Shown here: piece after piece, positions 55,096-63,237 of the stretch | Layout: each line of letters begins with the position of its first letter | How positions within the stretch are numbered: position 1 is the stretch's first letter | Assembly (NCBI GenBank): GCA_036563665.1 | Contig: DATCLY010000036.1 | Coordinates: forward strand, 1-64,000 | Length of the DNA: 64,000 nt | Direction of reading: 5' to 3' | Origin: FEN-1219 sp036563665 | Lineage (GTDB): Bacteria > Pseudomonadota > Gammaproteobacteria > Steroidobacterales > Rariloculaceae | The notes under the pieces: model-generated | Databases searched by the model: none | Seen by the model: only the letters and a program-made list of their open reading frames with translations | What the model was told of the DNA's origin: nothing | Made by a program: the position numbers and the translations under genes

Positions 55096-57153
55096 TCAGC
55101 GCTCGTCCGGCAGCGCGAACACGTACAGCGCGTGACCGCGGGTCGGCGGCTGGATCTCCGGCGCGAGCAGCGCGGGCACGAGCCGCGGGCTGCCACCCCC
55201 CAGCCCCGTCGTCACGGCCACGTACTGCTTGCCGTCCACCTCGTAGCTGATTGGGAAGCCCTGCACCGACGTCGCGAGGCGCGTCTTCCAGAGGATCCGG
55301 CCGTCGCGCACGTCCACAGCCTTGAACTCGCGGTCGAGGTCGCCGACGAAGGCGACGCCGCCGCCCGTGGACAGCACCGACGTGAGGAACGGCGCGCGCT
55401 GCTGGATCGCCCACTTCTCCTCGAGCGTGTCCACGTCGAAGGCGGCGAGGCGCCCGATGTTGCCGTCGGTGCCCGGCATCTCCCAGAAGCGCCGGTCCGC
55501 GCCGCCCGCGCTGCCGCCGCCGGGACGCTGCTCGATGGCCTGCGCGCGGATCGAGATGCAGCTCTGCGACAGCGGGATGATCATCTGCCGCGACGGCCGA
55601 TGGAAGCTCATCGCCTGCCAGTTGTGGCCGCCCTCGGTGCTGGGGCAGCCGTCGACCCACTCGCCGACCTTGTGATCGATGATGTCCTGCCGGTAGCGGG
55701 GGCGGCCGGTCTCGCGGTCGAAGCTCTCCCACACGTTCTGGAACACCGTCTCCACGTGGCCGACGTACGCGCCGTTGCGCCGGTCGAGCTTCCACAGCAC
55801 GCCGTCCTTGCCGGCCGTGAACACGAACTTGTCGTCGCCCGCATCCACCAGCACGCGCTCGAACACCACGTCGAGATCGAGCGCCTCGCCGGGCGCGTGC
55901 GAGTAGTACCAGACGAGCTTGCCGGTGCTCGCGTCGAGCGCCACGGTGGAGCTCGTGTAGAGCGCCACGTCGAGCGTGCCCATGCCGCGGCTCGCGGGCA
56001 TCCACGGCTTCGCTTGCGCGGTGCCCCAGTAGGTGAGGTTGAGCTCGGGGTCGTAGCTGCCGGTGATCCAGGTCTCGCCGCCCGCGCGATACAGGTTCGG
56101 CAGATCGCCCCAGGTGTCGCCGCCGGGCTCGCCGTCGAGCGCGATCGTCACGAAACGCCACTTCTGCTCGCCGGTGCGGGCGTCGTAGGCGCTGATGAAG
56201 CACTTCTGCTCCTCGTACGTGGAGCAACCGCCCATGCCCTGGATCACGAGGCCGTTCGCCACGAGCGGCCCGCTGCTGCTCGTGCGGCCGTCCGGCATCT
56301 CCACGTTCCACTCGATCTCGCCGGTGCGGGCGTTCAGCGCCACCAGCCGCCCGGCGCTCTGCACGATGAGCTTGTCGTCGTAGAGCGCCATGCCGCGCAT
56401 GGCCACGTTGTCCTCGAGGCGATGCTCCCAGATCAGGCTGCCGTCGCGGCCGTTCAGTGCCTGGACGACGCCATTGGTGTTGTTGAGATAGATCGTGCCG
56501 CGGTAGGCGAGGGGCGAAGGCTGATTGGTGCCGCCGTCGCGCATGGGCCAGATCCAGGCGAGCTGCAGCCGATGCACGTTGTCGGGCGTGATCTGCGTGA
56601 GCGGGCTGAAGCTCGTGGCGGCGTAGTCGCGCCGGTGCACGATCCAGTCGCCGGGCGCCGGGTCGCGCAGCATCGCGTCGGTGATCGGCTCGAAGTCCTG
56701 CACCGTGCCGCGAACGAGCAGGCCCACGGGCTCGGGCTGCCCCGGCGCGCCGCCGCCCGCGGTGCCCGCGAACGCCCGGCCGAGCGCCTCGCGGGTGTTG
56801 GCCGTGAGGCGCTCCGTGTCGGCGGCCGCGCCGTTCGCCTGCAGCAGGAAGGCGACGACGTCGAGATAGGTCTCCTCGGGCAACGCGCCGGGCCCTTCGG
56901 GCGGCATCGTCGCGCGCACCTGCGAGACGAGCTCGTTCGCGCCGCGGTTGGACCACTTGCCCACGAACTCCGGTCCCGCGAGCAGCGCGTTCGGTAGCGC
57001 GCGCAGGTCGGAGCCGTGGCAGACCTGGCAGTGCTGCTCGTAGCTCGCGCGTCCCGCGGCCGCCTGCTCGGCCGTGAACGACAAGGCGGGTGAGGCATGG
57101 AGAGCGACACAGCTCGCCGCGGCGAGCCGAAGAGCAGGCCAGGACGGGCGCAT
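55096..57153 (-). CDS. PQQ-dependent dehydrogenase with N-terminal cytochrome c domain
   Basis: 685 residues from ATG 57153; the open frame extends to 57258 but this start gives a signal peptide (cleavage near ALS-FT, residue 26). A class I cytochrome c domain follows: heme site CQVCH (42-46) and axial Met83 (ATMPPEG). Then comes an eight-bladed PQQ propeller, with repeats such as LNGRDGSLIWEHR, LNARTGEIEWNVE, ALDASTGKLVWYYS and DVRDGRILWKTRL. It is a periplasmic quinohemoprotein that oxidises an alcohol or aldehyde and passes electrons to the respiratory chain. Heme order (N-terminal) differs from type II alcohol dehydrogenases, where it is C-terminal. No PQQ synthesis genes are in the window. 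Confidence 0.9.
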   Translation of the reverse strand: MRPSWPALRLAAASCVALHASPALSFTAEQAAAGRASYEQHCQVCHGSDLRALPNALLAGPEFVGKWSNRGANELVSQVRATMPPEGPGALPEETYLDVVAFLLQANGAAADTERLTANTREALGRAFAGTAGGGAPGQPEPVGLLVRGTVQDFEPITDAMLRDPAPGDWIVHRRDYAATSFSPLTQITPDNVHRLQLAWIWPMRDGGTNQPSPLAYRGTIYLNNTNGVVQALNGRDGSLIWEHRLEDNVAMRGMALYDDKLIVQSAGRLVALNARTGEIEWNVEMPDGRTSSSGPLVANGLVIQGMGGCSTYEEQKCFISAYDARTGEQKWRFVTIALDGEPGGDTWGDLPNLYRAGGETWITGSYDPELNLTYWGTAQAKPWMPASRGMGTLDVALYTSSTVALDASTGKLVWYYSHAPGEALDLDVVFERVLVDAGDDKFVFTAGKDGVLWKLDRRNGAYVGHVETVFQNVWESFDRETGRPRYRQDIIDHKVGEWVDGCPSTEGGHNWQAMSFHRPSRQMIIPLSQSCISIRAQAIEQRPGGGSAGGADRRFWEMPGTDGNIGRLAAFDVDTLEEKWAIQQRAPFLTSVLSTGGGVAFVGDLDREFKAVDVRDGRILWKTRLATSVQGFPISYEVDGKQYVAVTTGLGGGSPRLVPALLAPEIQPPTRGHALYVFALPDER

Positions 57154-57354
57154 TGTTGTATTCCGAATCCCCCGACAGAACGCCAGTATCGTCGCGGGCC
57201 GGAGGCTGTCAAATGCGCGCGGCAGCGGCGCGGCGGGCGCTGCCAAGGCGTAGACCATGAGCGGGGAAGGGAGACCGCCGGCCTCCGGCCTGCCTGGGGA
57301 GGAAACGAGGACTTGGCCGGCAGCCTCCCGAAGCCGAGCGCGCGGCCTCGCCGG

Positions 57355-58269
57355 CTAGGGCGCCCGCCGCTCGAACGCCTTTCGCACCCATGCCGGCGGC
57401 TCCGGCTCGCCCTTCGGCGGCAAGCCGGCCGTCATCGACCAGCGCTGGATCCAGGAGAACCCGCCGCGGCCGACGTAGTCGTCGGGACGGCCGTACGCCT
57501 CGTCGGCGAGGGCCTCCGCGAGCGTCACGAACGCGTACCCGCGCCGCCGGAACATCGCCAGGAGCTCCGGCATGAGATCGGCGTTGAGCTGATTCGCGTG
57601 CAGCAATAGGACCTGCGGAATCTCCCGCCCCACGACCTCGATCGCACGCGCCTCGAAGAAGGCGACGACCGACTCCATGTACGGCACGTACTCCCGCTTC
57701 ACGCGCTCGCGGTGCCCGGGAAGCATGTACAGCGCGGCGAACATGTAGTCGGCGTTGTCGAACGTCACTGGCGCCACGCGATAGCCTTCCGCGTCGAGAA
57801 ACGCCTGCAGCCCCGCCTTGACGTCGCGCGTGGGCCCCGTATGCAGGAACGGATGGCGAAAATATTCGAGCGTGCGCCCGCGTGCGGCGAGCGCCGCGCG
57901 GGTCAACGGCTCGCCGCGGGTGATGTCCGCGGTGAAGGCCTCGAGCGGCACGCTGTTGATGTCGAGGTGCGAGTACGTGTGATTCCCGAGCTCCGCGCCC
58001 GCGTCGAGCCAGATCTCGAGCACCTCGCGCAGGCCATCCTGGCCGAAATCGACGGGGCGGCCCTCGTTGACGAAGCCCACGACCGCGATGCCCTGCTCGC
58101 GGAACGGGCGCAGCAGCCGCTCCGTCATGGCGCGCACGGCGGCGAGATCGCGCGCCCCGCCGTCGTTGCCGCGAGGCAGATCGTCGATCGTGATCGCCAC
58201 TTCGCGGGCGGCGGAGGCGGCCGGCATGTGCGCGACGGCACAGAAGAGAAGCCACCATCCGATCCGCAT
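57355..58269 (-). CDS. Polysaccharide deacetylase family protein, exported
   Basis: 304 residues from ATG 58269, chosen because it gives the signal peptide MRIGWWLLFCAVAHM...ASA; the frame is open to 58383. NodB-type domain: Asp29-Asp30 in ITIDDLP, His97 and His101 in GNHTYSHLDIN, and a C-terminal His in LLLHANQLNADLMP. These residues bind the metal and catalyse removal of N-acetyl groups from a glycan. Arg replaces little else in the core, so it is probably active. Likely substrates are chitin-like sugars, peptidoglycan or an exopolysaccharide. It is divergent from the blaI-like gene and shares its promoter region, and its product also concerns cell wall or glycans. Confidence 0.85.
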   Translation of the reverse strand: MRIGWWLLFCAVAHMPAASAAREVAITIDDLPRGNDGGARDLAAVRAMTERLLRPFREQGIAVVGFVNEGRPVDFGQDGLREVLEIWLDAGAELGNHTYSHLDINSVPLEAFTADITRGEPLTRAALAARGRTLEYFRHPFLHTGPTRDVKAGLQAFLDAEGYRVAPVTFDNADYMFAALYMLPGHRERVKREYVPYMESVVAFFEARAIEVVGREIPQVLLLHANQLNADLMPELLAMFRRRGYAFVTLAEALADEAYGRPDDYVGRGGFSWIQRWSMTAGLPPKGEPEPPAWVRKAFERRAP

Positions 58270-58404
58270 CGCCGGCGAGCGACGCGGAGCTCGCGGCCCT
58301 TCGATCGCCGGAGAATGTTTTTCGGGAAGACCGCGGCGCGGGCGCCGCACGGGCTCACCGATGTGCAACATCGTCGCGATCATTCCCGCCGTCCTCTCCG
58401 TGCG

Positions 58405-58445
58405 ACTAAAAACTTAGTTGAAGACTAACTAAAAGTTTAGTTAGT
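58405..58445. promoter_or_regulatory. Two operators of the BlaI-type repressor
   Basis: Right site: ACTAACTAAA (58424-58433) and TTTAGTTAGT (58436-58445), perfect ten-base arms with a 2-base centre. Left site: ACTAA (58405-58409) and TTAGT (58414-58418). The segment is strongly AT-rich. It lies 30 bases before the blaI-like ATG and upstream of the deacetylase gene on the other side. Confidence 0.85.
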
Positions 58446-58475
58446 ATCAACTTCGTCGATCGGAGACATTGAAGG

Positions 58476-58868
58476 ATGAGGAAGGCCCGCTCCACCCGAC
58501 GCGCGCGCAAGCCGCTCACGCCGGCCGAGCTCGAGATGATGAACGTCATCTGGCGCATCGGCCCTTGCACGGTCGCGCAGGTGCTCGAGGAGCTGCGGCC
58601 GCATCGCGAGCTCGCCTATACGAGCGTTTCCACGATCGTGCGGATTCTGGAGCAGAAGGGCTACGTCACGAGCGCCAAGGCGGGACGGGGGCACGTCTAC
58701 CAGGCCGCGGTCTCCAAGGCGGCGTACCAGCAGATGAGCCTCGACAATCTGCTCGCGAACGTCTTCGACGGCGAGCCCTCGATGCTGGTGCAGCGCTTGC
58801 TGGACAGCAAGGCGCTCACTTCCGAGGAGCTGGCGCAGATCAAAGCGCTGCTTAGAAGGAAGGGCTGA
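58476..58868 (+). CDS. BlaI/MecI/CopY-family repressor
   Basis: 130 residues. The winged helix (about 12-78) reads LTPAELEMMNVIWRIGPCTVAQVLEEL, then LAYTSVSTIVRILEQKGYV and GRGHVYQAAV, the family core, followed by the helical dimer region (LTSEELAQIKALLRRKG). Such repressors are released when a partner M56 protease senses a cell wall signal and triggers their cleavage. A partner is encoded 4 bases downstream. Two operators lie upstream, so autoregulation is expected. The ATG is closely preceded by GAAGG, with GGAG further up. Confidence 0.93.
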   Translation: MRKARSTRRARKPLTPAELEMMNVIWRIGPCTVAQVLEELRPHRELAYTSVSTIVRILEQKGYVTSAKAGRGHVYQAAVSKAAYQQMSLDNLLANVFDGEPSMLVQRLLDSKALTSEELAQIKALLRRKG

Positions 58869-58872
58869 GCCG

Positions 58873-60465
58873 ATGAGCTCGGTGGCGTGGGCGAATGGGT
58901 ACATCTGCACGAACGTCCTGCTCGCCCTCACCGCCCTGCTGCTGCGCGCGCTCGATACGGTCGGCGGACCCTTGCCGCGGCCGATCGCGTACGGCCACCG
59001 ACTGGCGGTCGGCAATGCGCTGCTCGTCGCGGCCCTGGTGTTGCCGATCGCCGCGCAGCTGTGCGGCGACGAGCCCGCGCTGCCGAGGACTGCGCAGATC
59101 TGGTCCGCTCCGAGCATGAATGTCGGCGCCGCGGATGCGCCGCAGGACCAGCGCATCGCGTTCTCCGCAGCGTCCCCGGGCGCGTCGCTGTCGCTGACCG
59201 CCGCGAGCGAGGCCGCCGCCGGCCTGGTGGTCGCGGGGCTCGTCGTTGCGCTCTTCAGGCTCGGCCGCGACTTCCGCGGGATACGGCGGATCGTCTCGCA
59301 GGCCGCGACGGTCCGGCGGCATGGCCGCCTCAGCATTCGCGTGTCGGAACGGATCGACGTGCCGTTCTCGTTCTGGTGGCCGGGGCGTTATCTCATCGTC
59401 GTGCCGGCGACGCTGGTGATGCACGCCGGCGATCTCAGGATGGCCCTCCTTCATGAGGTGCAGCATCACCGCCAGCACGACACGAAGTGGCTTTATCTGT
59501 ATCAGCTCCTCGAGGCGCTGTTCTTCTGGAATCCGGCGGTCCATCGACTCGAGCGACATCTGCGGGCGCTCCAGGAATTCGCCTGCGACGAAGCGGTGAG
59601 CGCTCGGCGGTCTGTCAGCCGGTCGGAGTACTGCCGGACGCTGCTGCGAGTGGCCGAAGCGGCCGCTTCGCGGCGCGTCGCGCCGCTCGAGGCCCACATG
59701 ATCGACGGCGGCGCCGCGCGTCTCCTGCAGCGCAGGGTCGAGGCCGTGCTCCATCGGCCCGAGCGTCATCAACGCAAGCGGACCGTCCTCGGTGTCGTGG
59801 CGATCGCCGCGGCGCTGCTCGCCGTCGCCGCCGTGGGCTGCAGCTCCGCCATTCACGACCGGCGGATTTCGCCGCGGGATGCGGCCGCGATGGTCGCGGC
59901 GCGCCCGAACGACGCCATCCCGATCGTCGTCAACGACGCCGTGCTGCGCGAGCTGAACCGGTTGCTGGCCACGCCCGACGGGCGCGCCTACCTGCACGCG
60001 GCCATCGAGCGGATGCGGAGCTACGAGGCGCTGATCGCGTCGGAGCTCGCGCGGCACGCGTTGCCCGCCGAGCTCCTGGCCGTGCCGCTCGTCGAGTCCG
60101 GCTATCGCAATTTTCGCCCCGACGGCGACGGCTCACACGGCGCGGGGTTGTGGATGCTCATCGAGCCGACGGCGAAGCGCTTCGGTCTCACCGTCGACGC
60201 GACGCGCGACGACCGGCTCGACGCGGCGGCGGAAACCCGCGCCGCCATGCAGCTCTTCGCGCAGCTGCACGATCGTTTCGGCGACTGGGGCCTCGCGATC
60301 CTCGCGTACAACGCGGGCACTGCGAGAGTCGAGGAGGGAGTTCGCGCCACCGGCTCGCGCGACGTGTGGCGGATCATCGCGGCGGGCTACGAGAATGATG
60401 CGGGTTACGTGCCGCGCGTGATGGCGGCCATTCTCGTGCTGGAAAACCCGTCCCTTCTGAATTGA
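58873..60465 (+). CDS. M56 (BlaR1-like) metalloprotease fused to an MltD-like lytic transglycosylase
   Basis: 530 residues. N-terminal half: membrane helices (about 10-28, 44-64, 112-130) and an M56 gluzincin domain with HEVQH (194-198) and E...D in QEFACDE (Glu235, Asp239) as in BlaR1/MecR1. A helix (about 304-322) crosses the membrane, and residues about 350-530 form a periplasmic SLT-type domain: PAELLAVPLVESGYRNFRP with catalytic Glu408, GAGLWMLIEPTAKRFGL and ILAYNAG. The usual GLWQFMP reads GLWMLIE. BlaR1 has a penicillin-binding sensor at this position; here a peptidoglycan-cleaving or -binding domain takes its place. Databases hold proteins called M56 and MltD domain-containing, but I know of no characterised one. 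Expected role: sense peptidoglycan state and release the repressor. Confidence 0.88.
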   Translation: MSSVAWANGYICTNVLLALTALLLRALDTVGGPLPRPIAYGHRLAVGNALLVAALVLPIAAQLCGDEPALPRTAQIWSAPSMNVGAADAPQDQRIAFSAASPGASLSLTAASEAAAGLVVAGLVVALFRLGRDFRGIRRIVSQAATVRRHGRLSIRVSERIDVPFSFWWPGRYLIVVPATLVMHAGDLRMALLHEVQHHRQHDTKWLYLYQLLEALFFWNPAVHRLERHLRALQEFACDEAVSARRSVSRSEYCRTLLRVAEAAASRRVAPLEAHMIDGGAARLLQRRVEAVLHRPERHQRKRTVLGVVAIAAALLAVAAVGCSSAIHDRRISPRDAAAMVAARPNDAIPIVVNDAVLRELNRLLATPDGRAYLHAAIERMRSYEALIASELARHALPAELLAVPLVESGYRNFRPDGDGSHGAGLWMLIEPTAKRFGLTVDATRDDRLDAAAETRAAMQLFAQLHDRFGDWGLAILAYNAGTARVEEGVRATGSRDVWRIIAAGYENDAGYVPRVMAAILVLENPSLLN

Positions 60466-60494
60466 GCGAGGGCGAACTTTTGGCGAAATCCTCG

Positions 60495-61469
60495 ATGGCG
60501 GACTTGCAGACGCGCCGCGGCTTCCTCTCGGCCGGTCTCGGCCTCGCGCTCGCGGCGAGCGCGCCCGCCCTCCGCTCGCAATCGGCGCCCGAGGCAAAGG
60601 CGCTGCCCCGCAGCCCCTTCGGTGCGGAGTCGACGGCCGGGGAGGTCACCGCCGGGCTCGACTTGAGCGGCAAGACCGCGGTCGTCACCGGCTGCAACTC
60701 GGGGATCGGCCACGAGACGATGCGCGTGCTCGCCCTGCGCGGGGCGCACGTGATCGGGACGGCGCGAACGCCGGAGAAGGGCGCGGCGGCCCGGGATTCG
60801 GTGCGCGGCAAGGTCACGCCGGTCGTGCTCGAGCTCGCGGATTTCGACTCCGTCGCGGAGTGCGCCGACGAGATCGACGCCATGGGCGCTCCGATCGACG
60901 TGCTGATCTGCAATGCCGGCATGCTGCTCGGCGAGCTCCGGCAGGTTCGCGGCATCGAGATGCATTTCGTCGTCAACCATCTCGGGCACTTCATCCTCGT
61001 GAACCGGCTGCTCCACCGCGTGTTGGCGGCGCCGCAGGGCCGAGTCGTCGTCGTGGGCAGCAACAATCACAAGCAGGCGCCGGAAGGCGGCATCCAGTTC
61101 GATCGCCTCTCGGGCGAAGGCTGGGGCAACTACTATCACCACTCGAAGCTCGCGAACGGCTTGTTCTCGCTGCACCTCGCGAAGCTGCTCGAGGGCACGC
61201 GAGCCACCTCCAACTGCGTGACCCCCGGGCCCGTCCGCGGCACGAGGATCCTGCGCCATATCGACGCGAGCTCCGATGGCTACCGCAAGTCGCCGGCGCA
61301 GGGAGCGGCCACGCAGTGCTACGTCGCGACGCATCCCGCGCTCGCGGGCGCATCGGGGCTCTACTTCGCCGACTGCAATCCCGCGGAGCCGAGCGAGTAT
61401 CAGCAGGACCAAGCGATGGCCGCGCGCCTTTGGGCCGTCTCCGAGGAGCTGACTCGCGGTTACGTTTGA
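60495..61469 (+). CDS. Short-chain dehydrogenase/reductase with Tat-type leader
   Basis: 324 residues from ATG 60495. The leader TRRGFLSAGLGLALAASAPA carries a twin-arginine motif (RRGFL), so a folded, cofactor-loaded protein is probably exported. SDR core: TGCNSGIG (NAD(P)-binding), ICNAGML, catalytic Ser in VVGSNNH and YYHHSKLAN (YxxxK type). It resembles retinol dehydrogenase/WW-domain oxidoreductase-like SDRs. TTG 60480, with GAGGG before it, is an alternative start and would only lengthen the leader. The open frame overlaps the M56-MltD stop, so the two genes may be read together. Substrate unknown. Confidence 0.85.
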   Translation: MADLQTRRGFLSAGLGLALAASAPALRSQSAPEAKALPRSPFGAESTAGEVTAGLDLSGKTAVVTGCNSGIGHETMRVLALRGAHVIGTARTPEKGAAARDSVRGKVTPVVLELADFDSVAECADEIDAMGAPIDVLICNAGMLLGELRQVRGIEMHFVVNHLGHFILVNRLLHRVLAAPQGRVVVVGSNNHKQAPEGGIQFDRLSGEGWGNYYHHSKLANGLFSLHLAKLLEGTRATSNCVTPGPVRGTRILRHIDASSDGYRKSPAQGAATQCYVATHPALAGASGLYFADCNPAEPSEYQQDQAMAARLWAVSEELTRGYV

Positions 61470-61612
61470 CCGGCGGTCGGCTCCAGCCGAAGAGGATCTC
61501 CGCCGGGACCGCTCAGCGCCGCCCCGCGCGGCCCGAGGAAGCGTACTCGCCGGGATGCCGGCCTCCACACGCGGGCGAATGTCCAATTTAGCTCACATAA
61601 AGTCAAAAAACA

Positions 61613-61639
61613 TTGACATATAGTAAAGTAGACTTTACT
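61613..61639 (+). promoter_or_regulatory. Promoter with operator for the membrane protein/XRE pair
   Basis: TTGACA at 61613-61618 is a perfect -35; the -10 is about 61636-61641 (TACTTT) at 17 bases. Between and over them lies AGTAAAGT (61622-61629) with ACTTTACT (61632-61639), a perfect eight-base inverted repeat. A GGGGGAG ribosome binding site and ATG 61668 follow. The XRE protein encoded downstream is the likely binder. Confidence 0.75.
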
Positions 61640-61667
61640 TTTCTCGCTGAGCATCGGGGGAGCCGCC

Positions 61668-62086
61668 ATGTCGTTCCGCGAGAAGAGCGCCTGGGTCACG
61701 CTGATCGCGATCCTGATCGTCGCCACGATGTACTTCCTGCACGTGCCGTCGGTGCTCGATCCGGACCGGGCGAGTGGGCGATGCACATGGTGGCGCTCTC
61801 GTTCGCGGCGTTCATCGTGATCGAGATCGTGGCGCACCTGGTCCTGTACTTCCGCAACTGGAAGGAGGCGCGCACGCCGAAGGACGAGCGGGAGCGCCTG
61901 ATCGAGCTCAGGGCCACGCGGCTCGCCGCCTACGTGTATGCCATCGGCTCGCTGATCGTGGTCGCGCTCGCGCCCATTCATGGCGCCAGCGCATTCGGCG
62001 TCGCCGTGTTCGTGCTGCTCGCCTTCGTGATCGCCGAGGTCGTGAACTATGCGGCGCGCATCGTCTATTACCGCCGCGGGTTCTGA
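61668..62086 (+). pseudogene. Small integral membrane protein gene with one frameshift
   Basis: From ATG 61668 the sequence reads MSFREKSAWVTLIAILIVAT then MYFLHVPSVLDPD, and then loses the frame; a second frame continues EWAMHMVALSFAAFIVIEIV to RIVYYRRGF at the TGA 62084-62086. The switch lies at 61761-61776, in GGACCGGGCGAGTGG, and restoring one base would join the halves into a protein of about 140 residues with four helices. This is the membrane partner that usually precedes a short XRE regulator. Either a real mutation or a sequencing error in a G-rich run. An internal ATG (61781) could start a shortened product. Confidence 0.75.
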
Positions 62087-62087
62087 G

Positions 62088-62312
62088 ATGCCGAAGACCG
62101 CGATCACGAACCGCATCCGGCGGCTGCGCTTCGAGCACGGCGAGATGACGCAGCAGGAGCTGGCCGAGCGCATCGGCGTCACCCGGCAGACGGTGAACGC
62201 CATCGAGCTCGGCAAGTATTCTCCCTCGCTGGAGGTGGCGTTCCGCATCGCCCGAGTCTTCGGCGTGCCTCTCGAGGAAGTCTTCTCGTACGAAGCGGAC
62301 GACGAGCCCTGA
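62088..62312 (+). CDS. XRE-family transcriptional regulator, YozG-like
   Basis: 74 residues from ATG 62088, one base after the TGA of the membrane gene, so coupled to it. Almost entirely one HTH: IRRLRFEHGEMTQQELAERI then GVTRQTVNAIELGKYSPSLE, with the ending VFGVPLEEVFSYE common to this short group. It probably represses its own operon through the inverted repeat at 61622-61639. The frameshift in the upstream cistron could weaken its translation. Confidence 0.9.
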   Translation: MPKTAITNRIRRLRFEHGEMTQQELAERIGVTRQTVNAIELGKYSPSLEVAFRIARVFGVPLEEVFSYEADDEP

Positions 62313-62502
62313 CCGTGCCGGTTGCGCGCTGAGCCGGCGCCCGCCGCTCGCGGGCGGATTCGCCGCGGGCGGTCCCTGCGAGGCACGGCCTGCGGGGACC
62401 ATCCGCCGCCGAGCGGGCCGCCCGCGCCGCGTGCCGAGTCGCGGTGCGTTTCCGCGGCCATCCGCGACAAACGCGCCGTGTTCCCAGGTGACGTGGGCAG
62501 CG

Positions 62503-62508
62503 TACAAT
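62503..62508 (+). promoter_or_regulatory. Possible -10 element of ssb
   Basis: TACAAT about 97 bases before the ssb ATG. It resembles the -10 elements at 9919 and 26519. No good -35 is seen (TTCCCA at 62481-62486). The 292 bases before ssb otherwise hold only GC-rich hairpins. Confidence 0.35.
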
Positions 62509-62604
62509 GACGCACTCCACCCGCCCGCGCGGCACCGCCGCCGACGGCAGGTTCCGACTTCACCACGCCAGAAAGATCCGGCGAGAGATCTGTAAGGAGC
62601 GTCC

Positions 62605-63039
62605 ATGGCCAGAGGTGTCAACAAAGTCATCCTGATCGGCAACCTGGGCGCCGATCCCGAGACCCGTTACATGCCGAGCGGCGGGGCGGTCACGAACATT
62701 CGCGTCGCGACCAGCGAGTCGTGGAAGGACAAGACCACCGGCGAGCAGCAGGAGCGCACCGAGTGGCACAACGTGGCGCTGTTCGGCCGGCTCGCCGAGG
62801 TGGCCGCGGAGTACCTGCGCAAGGGTTCGCAGGTCTACATCGAGGGCCGGCTGCGGACGCGCAAGTGGCAGGACCGGGAAGGCAACGACCGCTGGACCAC
62901 CGAGATCGTCGCCAACGACATGCAAATGCTCGGGAGCCGTGGCGGGCAGGGGGCCGGCGCCGGCGCGCCGCCGAGCCGGCAGGTGGAGCCGGAGCCCATG
63001 CCGAGCGGCAGCGATCTCGACGACGACATCCCGTTCTGA
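62605..63039 (+). CDS. ssb: Single-stranded DNA-binding protein
   Basis: 144 residues, with TAAGGAG 7 bases before the ATG. OB fold (about 1-110) begins MARGVNKVILIGNLGADPET and includes RTEWHNVALFGRLAEVAAEYL and GSQVYIEGRL. A Gly/Pro/Ala linker leads to the acidic tip DLDDDIPF, which binds repair and replication proteins. It coats single-stranded DNA as a tetramer. The linker is short (about 25 residues). Not next to uvrA as in E. coli. Confidence 0.97.
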   Translation: MARGVNKVILIGNLGADPETRYMPSGGAVTNIRVATSESWKDKTTGEQQERTEWHNVALFGRLAEVAAEYLRKGSQVYIEGRLRTRKWQDREGNDRWTTEIVANDMQMLGSRGGQGAGAGAPPSRQVEPEPMPSGSDLDDDIPF

Positions 63040-63069
63040 CCGGCGCCCCCGCGGGCGCGAAAGCCCGAG

Positions 63070-63185
63070 ATCGCGGCTGGAAAGCCGCTCCCACAGGACT
63101 CTTTCCGCGGGGGCCGGGTGGGAGCGCCTTTCCAGGCGCGATCTTGCTAGCCGGCGGGCGCCGCGGGTGGAAAGCCGCTCCCACA
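63070..63185. repeat. REP cluster, three units in alternating orientation (second locus)
   Basis: Units: 63070-63095 (direct, ATCGCGGCTGGAAAGCCGCT core), 63118-63142 (inverse, GTGGGAGCGCC...) and 63162-63185 (direct, CGCGGGTGGAAAGCCGCTCC). The first two units are essentially identical to those at 16604-16668, with the same order and similar spacing. It lies between ssb and miaB and may act as their boundary. Confidence 0.88.
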
Positions 63186-63237
63186 CGCGTTAGGCTGGCG
63201 CCCCATCCATGGACCCTTCTCTGGAGGTTTAGCCGAC

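Noticed and set aside
61761..61776. Programmed ribosomal frameshift in the membrane protein gene
   Set aside because: No slippery heptamer (X XXY YYZ) and no clear downstream structure; mutation or sequence error is simpler.
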